12,867 nucleotides of DNA from the NCBI GenBank assembly GCA_024220525.1, contig JAMYWO010000119.1, forward strand, positions 95,562-108,428, in the 5' to 3' direction. Origin of the DNA: Cochliopodium minus. Taxonomy: Eukaryota > Discosea > Himatismenida > Cochliopodiidae. Below, one piece after another: positions 9,111 to 12,867 of this stretch (positions are counted from its first letter, which is position 1; each line of letters starts with the position of its first letter). The position numbers were made by a program, and so were the translations under genes. A model generated the notes under the pieces. It searched no databases and had not been told where the DNA came from. It saw nothing but the letters and a program-made list of their open reading frames with translations.

Positions 9111-9185
9111 AAAATTTTAGCCCAGTTCCACTAACAAATAAGACTTTTGAAAGGCCTGGCGTGGGTTCGATTCCCATTGAGATTA
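9111..9185 (+). tRNA. tRNA-like sequence, probably degenerate
   Basis: GGTTCGATTCC at 9164-9174 is a perfect internal B box, and GTGGG/CCCAT closes a T arm (9161-9177). TAGCCCAGTTCCA at 9118-9130 resembles an A box at the right distance (48 nt from T8 to T54). An anticodon-like stem AGACT/GGCCT with one mismatch encloses TTTGAAA, which would read TGA (Ser). However, the D arm does not pair, the GG of the D loop is missing, the acceptor stem does not close, and a Ser tRNA should have a long variable arm. I therefore regard it as a tRNA pseudogene or a tRNA-derived repeat. Confidence 0.35.
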
Positions 9186-9448
9186 TTGAGAAAAAAAATA
9201 TCGATAGCATTGTCAAGATTAAAGGTTGAAATTGGACATTTAAGCGTGACATCAATGTTAATGGTTTTACCAGGTTTCAGTCCATTGAATTGGACATCCC
9301 CATGTCTTTTTTTGTCTTTACTATAAGGCAACTTTGCTTCCTTCTTTACTCCCGATCCCGTTTGCTGGCCAATTTCTCCAAGGGTGTCCCTGACTTGGTC
9401 ATGTCTATTATTAACTTCCTTCCCAAATTTTTTTAATAAAATAATGTT
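9131..9448 (-). mobile_element. Decayed retroelement endonuclease-like fragment
   Basis: An open frame of about 105 codons on the minus strand has no usable start codon and is cut off upstream by a stop. The readable part runs RHDQVRDTLGEIG, VKKEAK, KKRHGDVQFNGLKPG and INIDVTLKCP. This order (RH-x-x-VRD, then Glu, then R-x-x-D, then IDVT-x-x-P) is the pattern I associate with C-terminal restriction-like nuclease modules of retroelement ORFs. I infer the PD-(D/E)xK likeness, with His in place of the usual Pro before Asp. No reverse transcriptase is present. The last ~18 codons (NGNRTHARPFK) are just the antisense of the tRNA-like sequence. This is most likely a truncated, dead insertion beside a tRNA-like site. 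Its codons are richer in G and C than the flanking DNA. Confidence 0.5.
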
Positions 9449-9565
9449 TCAAAAGAATTATTTTAATTGAAATTCAATCTTAAAGAAGAATAAACAATAA
9501 CTTCGTTAGTGAACTGTCAACAAAAAAATTTAAGCAGAACAGTTGTGAACTTAGTTTCTACGGTC

Positions 9566-9572
9566 TATAAAA
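9566..9572 (+). promoter_or_regulatory. TATA-like box
   Basis: TATAAAA lies 97 nt before the ATG of the TBC gene, in a locally less A/T-monotonous stretch (TTCTACGGTCTATAAAATG). The position suits a core promoter. Confidence 0.4.
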
Positions 9573-9662
9573 TGTAACGGGGAAAAAGCTATTGGTTTTG
9601 ATGTGATTAAAATAAATTTAATATTTCAAAAAAATTAATTAAACATTATTAATATTAAAAAA

Positions 9663-10672
9663 ATGGCCTTGATAGATTTGTTTGAATCTGATCTGAATAA
9701 GTTTGAACTTATCTTTGAAGAGTGCTATAATGATCAAATCAAAGATTATAACAATTATGAGTCAAATTGGAAGAATATTGAAACAAATTTGAAAGAATTG
9801 ATTTTTCTAATTGAAGAGCTGTCAGGAGAAAATGCTAAATATGAATGGTGCAACAAAAAACTAACTATAATCATAAATTCCTTTAACTGTATGAATAATT
9901 TGGCTTCTGAATTCATAAACGACAATATAATCAAGCAAATAAGAAAGAAGAAGATCACTATGGTGATAAATCTGAGGCTTTTGGATATGTTACTTCAACC
10001 CATTGAAATCAAAAAACAAAATGGTAAAATTTCCCAAAAAAAGGAAAATTCCAATTTGAAAATTGAGGAAATATCAAACAAGAATACGATAGAAAAACCA
10101 CAAGAAAATCAAGAGAGAATAAAAATCAATACTCAGAAGATCAGCCCATCTCAGACCGTTAAAAGTATGGTTGAAATAAAAAATATGGAAATTAACAAGA
10201 ATAATGAAGAAATTACGAATATACTACCCAGAAGGAATCCGAATACAGTAAATATATATTTTTCAACAAAAATTATATTTTATATTTCAATGATATTCCC
10301 AAACGAAAAAGAGATTTTCAAATAATACCAATGATCCCATAAAGAACAAAGATCACAAGCAAAGATTGAATATCAAGAAATTGGATGATAATAACACAGA
10401 TAAAAATAATAAAGAAGAAGTGGCCTACGATAGATTTGGATTCATAATGAAGAACAAGACAGAACATATGAAGTATGAACTCTCACACAAAAAGGAATTT
10501 GAAGAAAGGAAATTAGAATGGCAAATCTTCCTTAACAAGCAACAGAAACTCAGCCTAGCATTAAAGACACAAGAGGCAAGAAAGCTCATAAGAAATGGGA
10601 TACCATATCATTTACGTGGGAAGATATGGAGAGAATTGTTGTCCATAGATCCAACCATAATCCTAAACAGAG
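9663..10672 (+). CDS. TBC-domain (RabGAP-like) protein, N-terminal part only
   Basis: Two exons, 9663-10247 and 10312-10672 (64-nt intron, phase 0), encode 315 residues and one extra base. Residues 1-120 look helical. About 120-215 is a Lys/Asn/Ser-rich linker. The region from about 235 (YDRFGFI) has the usual lead-in to a TBC domain. The TBC domain opens clearly at the end: RKLIRNGIPYHLRGKIWREL, with the G-I-P and R-x-x-x-W motif. TBC proteins stimulate GTP hydrolysis by Rabs through an Arg in I-x-x-D-x-x-R and a Gln in Y-x-Q. Neither is present, because the coding sequence stops at a GTAAAT donor (10673) a few residues after ILNR. What follows is the end of a different gene. The start is the first ATG of a long frame, after an AATATTAAAAAA leader and a TATA-like box. 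As it stands the protein cannot be an active GAP. Confidence 0.85.
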
Positions 10673-10838
10673 GTAAATTTCTCTATATAGTATCCTATCT
10701 ATAAAGAATTCATAGATATAATCAAATGTCCAAAATTTACAACTTTCTTAGCGGATATTAATTTATAACTAACAAATTTTAAACTGTTGTAAAATTTTGA
10801 ACATGTCTAATCCAGTTTTTATTAATTTTTTTTCAGAG
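10673..10838 (+). other. Intron-like junction between two half genes
   Basis: This begins with a good donor (GTAAATTT) and ends with a T-rich tract and CAG at 10836, followed by AG at 10838. No TBC continuation (no I-x-x-D-x-x-R) and no 5'-nucleotidase upstream exon is found here. If CAG is used, the TBC frame shifts and soon stops. If the AG at 10838 is used, the TBC frame runs in phase into the nucleotidase, giving a 465-residue hybrid. Confidence 0.6.
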
Positions 10839-11290
10839 GTGATAGACTTTATTCATATGGAGATAAACTTACCATGCATGATCTCCAAAACGAATTCCCA
10901 TTCAAGAATCCCCTCAAACTTGTGCAACTGACTGGCAAAAACATTAAAGCCCTCTTTGAAGAGGGTCTCAGCAAAGCCGAACTCGTTCTCGGTTCCTTCC
11001 CTGTCGTCTCTAAGGGTGTTGAAATCTTGTTTGACTTTTCAAAGAGCGGAGGAAGTAGAGTTATCAGGTCAACACTATATGGAAAAGAGTTTATTGATGA
11101 AAAACTGTATTTTGTTGTCACCACTTCCTACCTTTCTAATGGTGGCGATGGTTACACTTCCTTCAAACAATCTGTCGAATGCCCTCATGAGAACAACATG
11201 TGCAGCATGTTGGATGCCACCCTTTCTTATGTCAAGAAACATTCACACAACCTCAAAGCTCAAGTGGAGGGTAGGATTGTGGCTGTGTGA
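10839..11290 (+). CDS. 5'-nucleotidase family, C-terminal domain only
   Basis: An open frame from GT GAT AGA at 10839 to TGA encodes about 150 residues of the 5'-nucleotidase C-terminal (substrate-binding) domain. Landmarks in order: RLYSYGDKLTMHDLQNEFPF, LVQLTGKNIKALFEEGL, SFPVVSKGVEILFDFS, FVVTTSYLSNGGDGYTSF. The NGGDG(F/Y) loop contacts the nucleotide base in characterised family members. The metallophosphatase domain that holds the catalytic metals is absent, so this piece alone cannot hydrolyse nucleotides. The likely intact family role is removal of the 5' phosphate from nucleoside monophosphates or related nucleotides. There is no signal peptide and no in-frame ATG until 10874. Codons are C-ending (CTC, GCC, TTC), in sharp contrast to the TBC half just upstream. 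It may be a last exon whose earlier exons are missing through rearrangement or misassembly. Confidence 0.85.
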
Positions 11291-11492
11291 ATTATTTGTT
11301 TTTGTATAAAAAAAAAATTACATAAAATAAAATTCTTTGTTTAAATTCTCAAATTTGTCACTGTGGCTTGTCCAATTAGATTATGTTCATTGATCTTTAT
11401 TTTCTTAAAAAATCAAAAAAAAATGAAGGAAAAACAAAATATTTTAATAAAATTAAACAATTTCATTGGGATAGTTAATTTTTTTATATTCA
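11291..11492. other. Convergent intergenic region
   Basis: A short AT-rich space between the stop codons of the nucleotidase fragment (+) and the cullin (-). AAAATAAAATTC about 35-40 nt after the nucleotidase stop may serve as a polyadenylation signal. No gene is seen. Confidence 0.6.
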
Positions 11493-12676
11493 TCAAGCGA
11501 GGTAATTAAAAATTTCTTGGTTCTCAGAAGATCTCTCCAAATAGTCACGAGAGATGAGGGACTGTATTCTTTGTTTAATGAAAGAAGGAGAAGGTACGAA
11601 GCGGTTGACCAACAACTGAATGACTTCGTTCATGAGCATGTTATGTTGGAGAGTTTTTCTAGCCTTCATAACTCTAACAATACAAGCATCAACCTTTTTA
11701 AAAAAAGTTTTAGTTTTAAAAATAATGATTTTAAAATATGAATTAAAATTAATTTTTTTTTTTACTTCTATTTCTCTGTCAGCCATGATTTTCTCTTCTG
11801 CTTCTTTGCTGTCTTTTTGGATTTCCTTAGAAGCACCAAGTTTACCGATTACAACGTGGCGCAACTTTATAAAAAAAAAAATTTAATTAAAAATAAAAAA
11901 TAAAAATAAAATCCCTTATTTTTTTTTTACTTTTGGTTTCCATTTGGGGTTGATTGTGAAGACGTCATCATCATTGAGAGTCTTTTTGTCACCAGTTTTG
12001 TCAAGGATCTTCCAAGCCTTCTTTTTCCCGCAGAAAGCCAACAAGTGTCTTAACATTTCTTCGTCAGGGATGGCTAAAAAAATCAATTAATAAGAAATAT
12101 TAGAAAAAAATAAAATAATAATAAGTAAAAAAATAAATTAAAAATTAAAATTAAACAATTAATATTAAAGAACAAAAAAATAAATAAAAAAAAAATGAAA
12201 AAATAAAATAAAAATATAAAATAAAATAAATAAAAAATAAAAAATCAAAAAATAAAGAAACTGGTAAAAAATAAAAAAATAAAAAAATAAAAAAATAAAA
12301 TAAAATAAATAAAATTAAAAATGATGTTTTATTTTTTACCAGTTTCGTTTTTGAGATCTTTGTAGGTCCAAGTGGTTTGGACGTCAGTAAACAAGAGAAG
12401 GAGGGCCATTTGGTAGGTGGAACAAGAGACTGTTCTTCTCACCTTTCCGATGGTGCATCTCAATTCACTGTTACCATATCTAAAAAAAAAATGATAAAAA
12501 AAAAATAATAAAAATTAAAATTTTAAAAAAATTTAAAAAATTAAAATATAAAAAAAAAATATTTTAAATAAAAATATTAAAAATGAAATAAATAATTGAA
12601 AAAAAATTAAAATTTTACCCAGGATGCCACAACAACTTTCTACCATCGTGTCTGTCACAATACCAAACTTCAAAAA
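11493..12676 (-). CDS. Cullin, C-terminal part
   Basis: Five exons on the minus strand are 12676-12619, 12479-12340, 12073-11931, 11864-11766 and 11693-11493; all junctions agree in phase, giving about 212 residues to the stop. The 5' part lies outside the window. Order: FEVWYCDRHDGRKLLWHPG (cullin-homology H-x-GRKL-x-W); SELRCTIGK; STYQMALLLLFTDVQTTWTY (the winged-helix S-x-x-Q-x-x-x-LLLF block); LRHLLAFCGKKKAW; NDDDVFTINPKW; and EEKIMADREIEVDACIVRVMKARKTLQHN, with the neddylation-site lysine in IVRVMK. It ends SRDYLERSSENQEIFNYLA. Cullins scaffold multi-subunit RING ubiquitin ligases; this end binds the RING protein RBX and takes NEDD8. The key lysine and the Y-L-A end are intact, so the gene is probably functional. 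The subfamily (CUL1/3/4-like) cannot be fixed. Codons are C-rich, as in a well-expressed gene. Introns are extremely A/T-rich. Confidence 0.93.
12087..12330. repeat. Low-complexity A/T tract in cullin intron
   Basis: The 266-nt cullin intron (12339-12074) is mostly AAATAAAA and AATAAAAA runs on the plus strand. Slippage is expected and assembly errors are likely. No element is recognisable in it. Confidence 0.8.
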
Positions 12677-12867
12677 CTTCAATTCAATTAGAAAAAGTCA
12701 AAAAAAAAAAAATAAAAAAAAATTAATGTAAAAATTAAAAAAATAAAAAAATCGCAACAATAAAAAAAAAAATTAAATGAAAAAAAGAAAAAATAAAAAT
12801 AGATTGAATAAATGAATTAAAAGAAATAAAAAAAAAAATTAATTTAATAAAAAGGAATGAATTAAAA

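Noticed and set aside
9111-9185. Functional tRNA-Ser(TGA)
   Set aside because: The D arm and acceptor stem do not pair, and the long variable arm expected for Ser is absent.
10956-11309. Second plus-strand frame over the nucleotidase
   Set aside because: It is a frame shadow; only the 10839-11290 frame shows family motifs.

Overview
The window is nuclear DNA from an AT-rich unicellular eukaryote. The genes are split by many short introns (mostly 51-120 nt, up to about 270 nt) that start GTAAAA, GTTAAA or similar and end in AG. TAA and TGA act as stops and the standard code fits every gene, which argues against a ciliate. The gene set (Rab, cullin, TBC, CLN7/MFSD8-like carrier, coiled-coil RING/TRAF-like protein) and the AT-rich intergenic DNA suggest an amoeboid protist, for example a dictyostelid-like, heterolobosean or Anaeramoeba-like lineage. 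The sequence alone does not settle the lineage. I rebuilt gene models by eye from splice sites, phase and family motifs. Each spliced model is divisible by three, and the cullin, Rab and MFS exons join exactly at family motifs.

Layout: the 3' end of a PH-SH3 protein gene (+, 2-813); a five-exon orphan gene with a weak F-box-like start (+, 1155-2231); a complete four-exon Rab GTPase (+, 2619-3486); a complete twelve-exon CLN7/MFSD8-like lysosomal-type carrier (+, 4135-6414) with one GC-AG intron; a coiled-coil, RING and TRAF-type zinc-finger gene (-, 6690-7714), whose upstream intron is a six-copy tandem array of strong splice signals (7704-8080); a gene-poor stretch (8117-9110); a tRNA-like sequence next to a decayed retroelement endonuclease-like fragment (9111-9448); the first half of a TBC RabGAP gene (+, 9663-10672) running directly into the last part of a 5'-nucleotidase gene (+, 10839-11290); and the C-terminal part of a cullin gene (-, 11493-12676, 5' end outside the window).

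The genes do not form an operon or one obvious pathway. Themes recur: Rab and TBC (vesicle traffic), the CLN7-like carrier (lysosome), and RING, F-box-like and cullin (ubiquitin ligation). Sharing of function between neighbours is inference only. The most unusual features are the tandem splice-site array at 7704-8080 and the TBC/5'-nucleotidase junction at 10673-10838.
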